Program-made: the position numbers and the translations under genes
The notes under the pieces: generated by a model
What the model was told of the DNA's origin: nothing
Seen by the model: the letters and a program-made list of their open reading frames with translations, nothing else
The model's database searches: none
From: Bacilli bacterium
GTDB lineage: Bacteria > Bacillota_I > Bacilli_A > RF39 > UBA660
Direction: 5' to 3'
Assembly: GCA_028703035.1 (NCBI GenBank)
Contig: JAQVNR010000007.1
Span: 13,974 to 30,327, forward strand
Length of the DNA: 16,354 bases
In this document: piece after piece, positions 1-6,393 of the stretch
Position numbering within the stretch: position 1 is the stretch's first letter
Layout of the letters: every line of letters starts with the position of its first letter

Positions 1-42
1 GAAGTAAAAGTTCCAGTAGAAGAAGTAAAAGTTCCAGTAGAA
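1..42 (+). repeat. Exact 21-nt tandem duplication encoding EVKVPVE twice
   Basis: Bases 1-21 and 22-42 are identical and in frame, so they encode two EVKVPVE units in the linker ahead of the LysM domain. The array may continue upstream of the window. Such low-complexity linker repeats commonly vary in copy number between strains; that is inference here. Confidence 0.8.
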
Positions 43-273
43 AAGGAAGAAAGAGAAGATGATGGAATTAATAAAGAAGCTATTATTAGCAATATAAATT
101 CTGAAGAAAGCTTTATTACTTATCATGTTCATACTGTAACTTCTGCTGATACTGTGGAAGCCATTTGTTCTAAATACAATATATCTTTAAATGACTTAAA
201 AAAACTTAATAATGTTGATGAGCTAACTATTAATTCTAAGTTAATAATTGCAAGTGAAGAAGACGCAGACTAA
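1..273 (+). CDS. LysM-domain protein, C-terminal fragment (SpoVID-like)
   Basis: This is the last 90 codons of a gene that starts before the window; frame 1 is open from base 1 to a TAA at 271-273. The visible part begins with an acidic, valine-proline-rich linker containing two identical EVKVPVE units. It ends in a LysM-like domain (about residues 41-84; YHVHTV at its start, DTVEAICSKYNIS in the middle, LTINSKLIIA at its end). LysM domains bind peptidoglycan or related glycans. In Bacillus, SpoVID has a long acidic region followed by a C-terminal LysM and lies directly upstream of the CotS-like gene ysxE, which is the arrangement seen here. SpoVID guides coat encasement on the forespore surface. 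The LysM call is fairly secure. The SpoVID identity rests on position and domain order only, because the N-terminal domain is outside the window. The next gene starts inside its last codons. Confidence 0.75.
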   Translation, partial: EVKVPVEEVKVPVEKEEREDDGINKEAIISNINSEESFITYHVHTVTSADTVEAICSKYNISLNDLKKLNNVDELTINSKLIIASEEDAD

Positions 274-1105
274 AATAACTCTTGCTGGTAAAACTAAAAT
301 ATTTGAGAATGATAATCAAAAATATGTAGTTAAAGAAAAAAATAAAGATTTAAAATCTTTATATGCTTATTTAAATACAAGACAGTTTCATAATTATCCG
401 GAAATAGTTGGTGAGGATGATGCAAATTATATGTTTGATTACATAGACAGTGTAAAAATACCAATCAATCAAAAAGCATCAGATATGGCTAACTTACTAG
501 CGCTTCTTCATAATAAAACCGCATATTTTAAACCAATAACTGCTGATTACATTAAAGAAATTTATGAAAACATTGAAAGTAATATTCTTGATATTGAAAA
601 TTATTATAATCAGTATTTTGAAGTGATAGCCGGAGAAGTTATTATGAGTCCATCCAACTATTTACTAATTCGTAATAGTAGCAAATTACTTGCAAATTTT
701 GGGTTTATAAAAAAAGAGCTTGCTAGCTGGTTTAAGATGATAAGTGAAAAAACTAAAGAAAGAGTAGTATACTGTCATAATAATCTATCCGTCGAACATT
801 TTTTATCAAATACCGATGATTATTTTATTTCTTGGGATAAATATACGATTGATACTCCAGTATTAGACTTAATAAATCTTTATTTAAATGATTATAATAA
901 ATATGAATTTAGTAATTTTTTGGAAGTATATAATCAAAGATTTCCTTTAAGTGATGAAGAAAAAAAATTATTTTTTATTATGATATCTCTACCTAAAAAA
1001 ATAGAGTTTTCTAATTATGAATATGATAATACAACTAAAATTAATAATCTAATGATCTATATATATAAAACTGAAAATTTAATAAGGCCATATTATACGC
1101 CATAA
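248..1105 (+). CDS. CotS/YsxE-like spore coat protein, degenerate phosphotransferase fold
   Basis: This protein of about 285 residues resembles the aminoglycoside phosphotransferase/CotS superfamily. The N-lobe (about 10-70) contains a KYVVKEK strand, and the C-lobe has VVYCHNNLSVEHFL (174-187) followed by FISWDKYTIDTP. The catalytic-loop pattern HGDxxxxN appears as HNNLSVEH: the catalytic Asp position (179) is Asn and the metal-binding Asn position (184) is His. Asp197 of the metal-binding strand is present. This suggests a pseudokinase or altered enzyme. The gene overlaps the end of the LysM gene by 20-26 nt. TTG248 or GTG254 are both possible starts, neither has a clear Shine-Dalgarno sequence, and coupled translation is likely. 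Placement after a SpoVID-like gene matches Bacillus ysxE, a coat-associated CotS relative. Family assignment is moderately sure; a sporulation role is inferred from context. Confidence 0.65.
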   Translation: MQVKKTQTKITLAGKTKIFENDNQKYVVKEKNKDLKSLYAYLNTRQFHNYPEIVGEDDANYMFDYIDSVKIPINQKASDMANLLALLHNKTAYFKPITADYIKEIYENIESNILDIENYYNQYFEVIAGEVIMSPSNYLLIRNSSKLLANFGFIKKELASWFKMISEKTKERVVYCHNNLSVEHFLSNTDDYFISWDKYTIDTPVLDLINLYLNDYNKYEFSNFLEVYNQRFPLSDEEKKLFFIMISLPKKIEFSNYEYDNTTKINNLMIYIYKTENLIRPYYTP

Positions 1106-1264
1106 AATATAAAATAATAAGCATATTTCAATAAATAAAATTAGTAAATTTATTCTTATTGGCAGAAAAAAAGTCAGTATTACTTGATAAGAAATTAAAA
1201 TACATAAAATAAAAATTCCTATTATTCCAAAAAATCCCTTAAAAGGCCCACCCTTACTACACAT
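1079..1264 (-). CDS. Small two-helix membrane protein, function unknown
   Basis: This 61-residue minus-strand ORF encodes two hydrophobic segments: about residues 9-31 (FFGIIGIFILCILISYQVIL) and about 36-58. They are separated by a short loop with an Arg, and the N-terminus carries CSKGG. It converges on the kinase-like gene and overlaps its 3' end by 27 nt. Support for a real gene comes from a good Shine-Dalgarno sequence, AGGTGG, four to five nt before the ATG (complement of 1268-1274), and from the lack of any other explanation for 1106-1264. I recognise no family. It could be a small spore or envelope membrane protein, judged only by its neighbours. Confidence 0.5.
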   Translation of the reverse strand: MCSKGGPFKGFFGIIGIFILCILISYQVILTFFLPIRINLLILFIEICLLFYILWRIIWPY

Positions 1265-1307
1265 AGTACCACCTAGTATAATATATTCTCATAAGTAAAA
1301 GGGTGCT

Positions 1308-1340
1308 AATCAATTATAAATATTATAATTGATTTTTTTT
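1308..1340 (+). terminator. Rho-independent terminator-like hairpin
   Basis: AATCAATTATAA (1308-1319) pairs perfectly with TTATAATTGATT (1323-1334) across a 3-nt loop and is followed by an unbroken T run to 1340. The 12-bp stem is almost all AT, so it is weak. It could end plus-strand transcription from the spore-type gene pair and isolate the next operon. Confidence 0.55.
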
Positions 1341-1407
1341 GGAGAAAAAATTATTAGACTTTTTGAAAGAAATTTAGTAAAATAATAATAGTAGGAGAGT
1401 TTTAGTT

Positions 1408-2709
1408 ATGAAAAAAAACAATGGTTTTATAGCAACATCTTTATTATATTCATTTTTCTTAATTTTCTGTGCAATCCTATTAAGTTTAGTCGGAAATTTT
1501 TTACATAATCGAACTCTTCATAATAATACGATTAGTAAAATTAAAGAAAATTTATCTAATGCCGGGAGGCTAACTTTATCTAATGCCGAAATTGGCAGTT
1601 ATGTTAAAATGCCGGTCTTTTGTAGCGGACTCACAATCAACTTTAAAAATACAAACTGGATTGTATCAAGCATTAATAGTGATAAAACGATAACACTTGT
1701 CAGTGATAATATTGTAATGATGTCAAATAGTACTAAAGATCCTGAGGAATTACAACTATTAGTTAACCATTTTTATAATATGTATACAACTGGCTTAACT
1801 GACAAGAATTATCTAACTTATTTTACTAAAGAATTAATAGATGATTTTGAAGATATTGATGATGTATTTTTAAAAAAAGCTTTGCTTAGTAGTAATAACG
1901 AGTATTTTTATTATGATGAAAGCAATAATAGTTTTTATTTATATCGGAATTCTTGTAATGAAAACGATGAATGTGAAGTTATTAAAGATACCGATTTAAC
2001 CCAGTATGGATTAAGACTTGTTATGACAGTTTCTATTGATACACCTGTTTCTTCTGGTATTGGCGTCCTAAATAATCCTTACGAAATATTGTATTATACC
2101 CATGAAAATAGTTTAGAAAAGTCTTTAGTGCTTCATTATGATAATTTAAACCCTAGTGCCAATAATGGCTTTGAAACTACTAGTGATTTTATTAAAGATT
2201 TATCAGGAACTAATCTTGATGGTACTTTAGATACGGGAACTTATACAAATGATCAAACAGAAGGAATAACTATTCCATTATCTAGTATTATTAATACAAA
2301 TTTAAATATTTATGAAGTTCTTAATAGTCTAAATGGATATACAATTGAGTTTAGAGCTAAAAACTATTTAACGTTTGAATCTAACCCTGATTATTCAACT
2401 TACTTTATAATACTAGATAATAATACTGATTTATCTATTTATTGGGAAAACAATCCAACAGGACTTACTACTGATTCATTTAACACTATTTCACTTGTTA
2501 AAAAAACAGGTTTTGATAATTTAGATATTTATATAAATGGTGAATTTTTAAAACATACTTTTGATTTACCAACTGCTATTAATAATGTTTTATATATAGG
2601 TGGAAGTACTAATAATGATATTTTTAAATCAATTAGAGTTTATAATACAGCTTTAACTGAGGCAGAGCTTATGCATAACTATAATGTTGATTTGAGGTGG
2701 AATAAGTGA
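1408..2709 (+). CDS. Pilin-like surface protein with C-terminal LamG-type domain
   Basis: This 433-residue protein has a strong Shine-Dalgarno sequence (AGGAGAG, 1393-1399). It opens with a type IV pilin-like leader: KKNNG, then FIATSLLYSFFLIFCAILLS as one hydrophobic helix (residues 7-31). The glycine-phenylalanine junction is a plausible prepilin-peptidase site, but position +5, normally Glu, is Ser11. The middle region (about 60-230) has a NWIVSSINSDKTITLVSD strand pattern and three cysteines (72, 183, 189). Residues from about 238 to the end look like a concanavalin/LamG-type sandwich, with LVLHYDNLNP at the start and SIRVYNTALTEAELMHNY at the end. The likely role is a cell-surface adhesive or pilus-associated protein. 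Its stop overlaps the next start (GTGA), which indicates tight coupling. LamG is a good family match; filament membership is inference. Confidence 0.7.
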   Translation: MKKNNGFIATSLLYSFFLIFCAILLSLVGNFLHNRTLHNNTISKIKENLSNAGRLTLSNAEIGSYVKMPVFCSGLTINFKNTNWIVSSINSDKTITLVSDNIVMMSNSTKDPEELQLLVNHFYNMYTTGLTDKNYLTYFTKELIDDFEDIDDVFLKKALLSSNNEYFYYDESNNSFYLYRNSCNENDECEVIKDTDLTQYGLRLVMTVSIDTPVSSGIGVLNNPYEILYYTHENSLEKSLVLHYDNLNPSANNGFETTSDFIKDLSGTNLDGTLDTGTYTNDQTEGITIPLSSIINTNLNIYEVLNSLNGYTIEFRAKNYLTFESNPDYSTYFIILDNNTDLSIYWENNPTGLTTDSFNTISLVKKTGFDNLDIYINGEFLKHTFDLPTAINNVLYIGGSTNNDIFKSIRVYNTALTEAELMHNYNVDLRWNK

Positions 2710-3173
2710 GAAATAATAAAGGTTTTGTGATGATTGAAACAATTATTGTTATAACAATACTCTCAATTGGTTTAATATCTCTTTATTCATCTTATAATTT
2801 AATTTTAAGTAAAGCCTCTACTAAAAGTTATTATGATAATGCTGAGCATGTTTATAAAAGTTATTTTATAGGTAAGTATTTAGAAAATAATGGTCATTTA
2901 AATTTTAGTGGTAATTTTAAAGAAATATTAATTGAAGGAGATTTAATAGATATTGCTAATGTATTTGAAGTTGATGCTATATATGTTGCTAAAGGTAGTT
3001 ATAGTAACATAAGTAGTAAAGATTTCTTATTACAGCTTGATGGTTCAACTATTAATTATATTAAAGATATGGATGGTTATAGTGAAGATAAGAATAATGT
3101 AATAGTTAAATATATTGAAAGAAATGAAGATGAAGTATTAAATCATACATACTTTGCAACAGTTGTTATTTAG
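2706..3173 (+). CDS. Type IV pilin/pseudopilin-like protein
   Basis: This 155-residue protein has a textbook class III leader: RNNKG, then FVMIETIIVITILSIGLISL, with Glu at +5 of the mature protein (residue 11) and an unbroken hydrophobic helix. Processing by a PilD/ComC-type prepilin peptidase after Gly6 is expected from the family. The remaining ~120 residues have no recognisable motif and resemble a small globular pseudopilin head. The GTG start overlaps the previous stop by 4 nt and uses GAGGTGG at 2694-2700. The minor pseudopilin (Glu+5) is paired with a larger partner lacking Glu. No assembly ATPase, platform protein or peptidase lies in the window, so the machine would be encoded elsewhere. 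Confidence 0.72.
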   Translation: MRNNKGFVMIETIIVITILSIGLISLYSSYNLILSKASTKSYYDNAEHVYKSYFIGKYLENNGHLNFSGNFKEILIEGDLIDIANVFEVDAIYVAKGSYSNISSKDFLLQLDGSTINYIKDMDGYSEDKNNVIVKYIERNEDEVLNHTYFATVVI

Positions 3174-3182
3174 GAGGATATA

Positions 3183-3620
3183 ATGGAAGAAAAATTTGAA
3201 AATATTAATACAGTTAATAATTTAATTGCTAAGCTTTATGAAAAGTTACCTTTATCTATGGAAGAGGCAAGTGTGTTAAACAGTTTTATTTTTGCTGGTA
3301 TTAATGAAATGAAAGAAAGAGAGTTACATTTTGATTATCAAAATACTATAGATGTTTATATAGTTTATTTAGAAGAAAAAGAAATCTTAGAAACTATTAC
3401 TCAAAGAGAAGCAAAACAATTATTTGAATATAGATGTGTAATTAAAGCAAGAGAAGATAAGATTCTTGATTTAACAAATACTAATATTAATGAAGAAAAA
3501 AAGTTAAATCTACTTCCGGCTAATATTAATACTACCGGAGCTGTTATTACTATTGTAATTATTGAAGTAACAATATTATTAGGAATATTAATTGGCGTAA
3601 TTGCTCTTGTCAAAAGATAA
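3183..3620 (+). CDS. Small protein with C-terminal membrane anchor, function unknown
   Basis: This 145-residue protein begins 9 nt after the pseudopilin gene, behind AGGAGG (3172-3177). The first ~110 residues are charged and predicted helical, with many Glu/Lys (MEEASVLNSF, KEILETITQREAKQLF). A single hydrophobic segment follows at about residues 117-142 (AVITIVIIEVTILLGILIGV), ending in LVKR. The layout is that of a tail-anchored protein with a cytoplasmic helical domain. No known family is recognised. Position in the pilin-like operon suggests a link to export or assembly of those proteins, but nothing in the sequence shows it. Confidence 0.65.
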   Translation: MEEKFENINTVNNLIAKLYEKLPLSMEEASVLNSFIFAGINEMKERELHFDYQNTIDVYIVYLEEKEILETITQREAKQLFEYRCVIKAREDKILDLTNTNINEEKKLNLLPANINTTGAVITIVIIEVTILLGILIGVIALVKR

Positions 3621-3658
3621 AATTATAAGTATAATAATTTAAAGGAGATAAAAAATAA

Positions 3659-4201
3659 ATGGAAACTATTATTATCGAAACAAAAAATAAAATGGAGAAA
3701 GCAGTAGTAAACCTTGAAAATAGATTTACGACTGTTAGAGCCGGAAGAGCTAACCCGGGAATGTTAAATAGGGTCATGGTTGACTATTATGGAGCAGAGG
3801 CGCCAATTCAAAATTTAGCAAATATTAGTGTGCCAGATGCTCAGCATTTATTTATTAAACCATTTGATAAAGGAGCGCTGAAAGAAATTGAAAAAGCAAT
3901 CAATGAGGCAAACCTGGGAATAACACCTATTAATAATGGTGAGATGATTATTTTAACTATCCCAAAACTTAATGAAGAAAGAAGACGTGAATATGTTAAA
4001 CAAATTAAAAATATGGGAGAAGAAGCAAGAGTTATTTTAAGAAATTCTAGAGAATATGCAAGAAACACAATAAAAAAAGCCGAACTTCCAGAAGATGAAA
4101 CCGATAATTATTATAAAGAAGTGCAAAATTTAATTGATAAGTATAATAAAATTGTTGATGAGAAAACTAAAAGTAAAGAACAAGAGCTGATGAATATTTG
4201 A
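3659..4201 (+). CDS. frr: Ribosome recycling factor
   Basis: This 180-residue protein, close to the usual ~185, carries RRF hallmarks: TTVRAGRANPGML near residues 24-36, then VDYYGAEAPIQNLANISVPDAQ, IEKAINEANLGITPINNG, and IPKLNEERRREYVKQIKNMGEEARVILRN. RRF works with EF-G to split post-termination ribosomes in the cytoplasm. The start is supported by AAAGGAGA at 3641-3648. In many Firmicutes frr follows tsf and pyrH; here it follows pilin-like genes with a 38-nt gap and no visible terminator, so it is probably read from the same transcript. Its TGA stop overlaps the TTG start of the next gene. Confidence 0.97.
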   Translation: METIIIETKNKMEKAVVNLENRFTTVRAGRANPGMLNRVMVDYYGAEAPIQNLANISVPDAQHLFIKPFDKGALKEIEKAINEANLGITPINNGEMIILTIPKLNEERRREYVKQIKNMGEEARVILRNSREYARNTIKKAELPEDETDNYYKEVQNLIDKYNKIVDEKTKSKEQELMNI

Positions 4202-4713
4202 AAAAAGTATATTTAAATAGTTCTTACGAAAAAACAAATACTTTAGTTGAGAATGGATTTGAAGTTGATAATCAAATAGCAGATATAATAATTCTATTAA
4301 ATAAAAAAGGTTATAATACAATAAATTCATGTGCAGGACATTATAAAGAAGATACAACTTATAAAGAAACTGTGCTCAAAAATAAAATTACTGAAGAAGA
4401 ATTTTTTAAGTATCTTAGTCATTATGATTTGAAGTTCATAGATGAAGATGAAAACAATTATTATTATGAAGGTAAGATAATTGGCGAATCAACTTACATT
4501 ATGTTTGAAAAAGATATTGTTTTACCATTTTATCCCGAAGGTTTTGATTTTGATGAAATAGGAAATGATGTATCTAGAAAATTAATTTTTTATCACGATG
4601 AAGAAAAAGGCCAAAATAAAAAAAATCAATCAATAATAGATTTAGAAATTAAAAACGCTATAAAATGTTTAGAAACTTGGGCAATAAAATTGCCAGTAAT
4701 AAAAGTTATATAA
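4198..4713 (+). CDS. Conserved-looking cytosolic protein with NSCAGHY motif, function unknown
   Basis: This 171-residue soluble protein has no signal peptide or membrane segment. The most distinctive stretch is LLNKKGYNTINSCAGHY (about residues 33-49). A helix plus strand ending in SCxGH is a pattern I associate with several uncharacterised Firmicutes and phage proteins, and the Cys-His pair could be catalytic or metal-binding. The rest is rich in aromatic and acidic residues and ends in a helix containing ETWAIKLPVIKVI. It starts at TTG in a TTGA overlap with frr and has only weak Shine-Dalgarno complementarity, so it probably depends on translational coupling. It is the last gene before a terminator. 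No function is proposed. Confidence 0.7.
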   Translation: MKKVYLNSSYEKTNTLVENGFEVDNQIADIIILLNKKGYNTINSCAGHYKEDTTYKETVLKNKITEEEFFKYLSHYDLKFIDEDENNYYYEGKIIGESTYIMFEKDIVLPFYPEGFDFDEIGNDVSRKLIFYHDEEKGQNKKNQSIIDLEIKNAIKCLETWAIKLPVIKVI

Positions 4714-4716
4714 ATT

Positions 4717-4745
4717 AAAAAGTGTGGTTTAAAAACACTTTTTTT
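4717..4745 (+). terminator. Rho-independent terminator of the pilin-frr operon
   Basis: AAAAAGTGT (4717-4725) pairs with ACACTTTTT (4735-4743) around a 9-nt loop, and the T run continues to 4745. It lies just after the stop of the upstream gene and before the heat-shock promoter, so it separates the two transcription units. Confidence 0.75.
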
Positions 4746-4769
4746 AAATTATTGCTAATTTCTAATATA

Positions 4770-4797
4770 TTAGCACTCATATATTGACAAGTGCTAA
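4770..4797 (+). promoter_or_regulatory. CIRCE operator, upstream copy (10-nt spacer)
   Basis: TTAGCACTC and AAGTGCTAA form an inverted repeat separated by ATATATTGAC. The HrcA-binding CIRCE consensus is TTAGCACTC-N9-GAGTGCTAA, so this copy has one extra spacer base and one right-arm change. The -35 hexamer TTGACA lies in the spacer and the first arm base, so bound HrcA would cover the promoter. Confidence 0.88.
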
Positions 4798-4812
4798 ATA
4801 TAATATTATAAT
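4784..4812 (+). promoter_or_regulatory. Sigma-A promoter of the hrcA-grpE-dnaK operon
   Basis: A consensus -35 TTGACA (4784-4789), a 17-nt spacer and a perfect -10 TATAAT (4807-4812) place the start site near 4819. That is inside the second CIRCE, so both operators overlap the transcription initiation region. Repression by HrcA with release on heat shock is the established logic for this arrangement. Confidence 0.9.
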
Positions 4813-4816
4813 GCTA

Positions 4817-4843
4817 TTAGCACCAACCCAAAATGAGTGCTAA
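4817..4843 (+). promoter_or_regulatory. CIRCE operator, downstream copy
   Basis: TTAGCACCA-N9-GAGTGCTAA has the canonical 9-9-9 geometry with two mismatches in the left arm and a perfect right arm. It begins 5 nt after the -10 box and would also be present in the 5' end of the mRNA, just before the AGGTGGTG ribosome-binding site. Confidence 0.92.
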
Positions 4844-4857
4844 AAAGGTGGTGAATC

Positions 4858-5847
4858 ATGAACAATCGTCAAAATGAACTTTTAAAAATTATCATTGAAA
4901 CTTATATTAAAACTGTTAAACCAGTTGGAAGTAAATCACTTGTTAAGAAACTTAAATGTTCAAGTGCAACAATTAGAAATGATATGGCGTATTTAGAAAC
5001 ACTTGGATATTTAGAAAAAACTCATCAATCAAGTGGTAGAGTGCCTAGTGAAGATGGATATAAATATTATGTTGATAATTTAATGAAACCAAAAGAAATT
5101 ACTGGTGATGATGTTTTAAAACTGCAAACTATTTTAAATAATAAAGAATTAGTAGTAAGTGATGCTATTTTAAAATGTATGGAAATAATTAGTGAAATTA
5201 CTAATTATACAAGTATTGTTTTGGGAAAAGATAGTAAAAATCAAACGTTAAAGCAAGTAAATATTGTCCCAATAGATGATAAGAAAGTTGTAGCAGTTGT
5301 TATTACTAATACTGGCCACGTTGAAAACAAACAGACTAATATATCAAATGCAATTAATGTATCTGAGATTGTTAAAGCTTGTGAGATAATTAATAAACAT
5401 TTAGTTGGAACAGCTTTATCTGATATTAATGCTAAACTTGAATATGAAATTAAACCAATTATCGCAACTAAAATCACACAATATGAAGAAGTTATGAGTT
5501 TTTTTCAAGATGCATTTAATGATTTCTCAGTCAAACAAAGTGATGTTTTTTTCTCAGGTAAGACTAATATTTTAAAACAACCAGAATATAATGAACCTGA
5601 TAAAATTAAAGCGATAATTAGTAAACTTGAAAATACTGAGCTAGTTAAAAAGATTGAAACTGATGAGGCAGGTATTAATGTTTATATTGGTGAGGAAAGT
5701 AAGTTTGACGAAGACGTGACGATTATTAAAACAAGTTATAAACTTGATGGTGAAGAAGGCACAATTGCAATAATTGGTCCTAAGCGAATGGAATACGATA
5801 AAGTAGTTTATTTACTTCAGTTTTTAAAAAACTATCTAGAAAGGTAA
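4858..5847 (+). CDS. hrcA: Heat-inducible transcription repressor HrcA
   Basis: This 329-residue protein is slightly shorter than the usual ~340. The N-terminal winged helix contains PVGSKSL, SSATIRNDMAYLETLGYLEKTH and SSGRVPSEDGYKYYVD (about residues 22-72), which are characteristic of HrcA. The rest matches the GAF-like dimerisation domain and ends in GTIAIIGPKRMEYDKVVYLLQ. HrcA binds CIRCE as a dimer and needs GroEL for activity in Bacillus. Two CIRCE copies sit directly upstream, so the gene is autoregulated. ATG4858 follows AGGTGGTG with good spacing. It is first in an operon with grpE 7 nt downstream. Confidence 0.97.
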   Translation: MNNRQNELLKIIIETYIKTVKPVGSKSLVKKLKCSSATIRNDMAYLETLGYLEKTHQSSGRVPSEDGYKYYVDNLMKPKEITGDDVLKLQTILNNKELVVSDAILKCMEIISEITNYTSIVLGKDSKNQTLKQVNIVPIDDKKVVAVVITNTGHVENKQTNISNAINVSEIVKACEIINKHLVGTALSDINAKLEYEIKPIIATKITQYEEVMSFFQDAFNDFSVKQSDVFFSGKTNILKQPEYNEPDKIKAIISKLENTELVKKIETDEAGINVYIGEESKFDEDVTIIKTSYKLDGEEGTIAIIGPKRMEYDKVVYLLQFLKNYLER

Positions 5848-5854
5848 GGAAAAA

Positions 5855-6379
5855 GTGGAAGATAATGTAATAGAAGAAACAGAAATTAAAGAAGAGAAAA
5901 AAAAAAGTAAAAAGAATAAAGTAAATGAAGAAATAATTTTACTTAAGGAAGAGCTTGGTTTAGAAAAAGAAAAGAACTTAAGAGTTCAAGCAGAACTTGT
6001 CAATTATAAACGAAGACGTGATGAGGAAGTAGCAAATATGTTTAAATATGCCAGCGAGGACATCATTATAAGTTTATTACCAGTTATTGATAACTTTGAA
6101 AGAGCAATTAAACTTGATGATAATGACTTAACTGATGAAATATCTAAGTTCCTGGCCGGATTTAAAATGATTTATGGTAATTTTATAGATATTTTAAATA
6201 AAAATGAAGTTAAAGAGATTGAGGCTGATGGCCTTGAGTTTAATCCAAACTTTCATCAAGCTGTTTTAACAGAAAAAGATGAAAATAAACCAGCTGGAGT
6301 AGTTTTAGAAATACTTCAGAAAGGTTATTTATATAAAGAAAAAGTAATAAGACCAGCCATGGTCAAAGTAAATGAATAG
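5855..6379 (+). CDS. grpE: Nucleotide exchange factor GrpE
   Basis: This 174-residue protein starts at GTG5855 behind AAGGA. A highly charged Glu/Lys N-terminal tail (residues 1-30) leads into a long coiled-coil helix containing EKEKNLRVQAELVNYKRRRD. The beta-wing head follows, with GLEFNPNFHQAV and ending in EKVIRPAMVKVNE, the GrpE signature region. GrpE dimers drive ADP release from DnaK in the cytosol. It lies between hrcA and dnaK in the usual order and is expected to be under CIRCE control. Confidence 0.97.
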   Translation: MEDNVIEETEIKEEKKKSKKNKVNEEIILLKEELGLEKEKNLRVQAELVNYKRRRDEEVANMFKYASEDIIISLLPVIDNFERAIKLDDNDLTDEISKFLAGFKMIYGNFIDILNKNEVKEIEADGLEFNPNFHQAVLTEKDENKPAGVVLEILQKGYLYKEKVIRPAMVKVNE

Positions 6380-6393
6380 GAGAGTGAAAGAAA

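Noticed and set aside
1303..1310. GTGCTAA half-site like one CIRCE arm
   Set aside because: Only one arm is present with no inverted partner at CIRCE spacing; another lone half-site occurs near 11498.
2707..4201. Mycoplasma-type code with UGA read as Trp
   Set aside because: TGA ends the first pilin-like gene and frr exactly at the expected ends, and Trp is TGG in all conserved proteins here.
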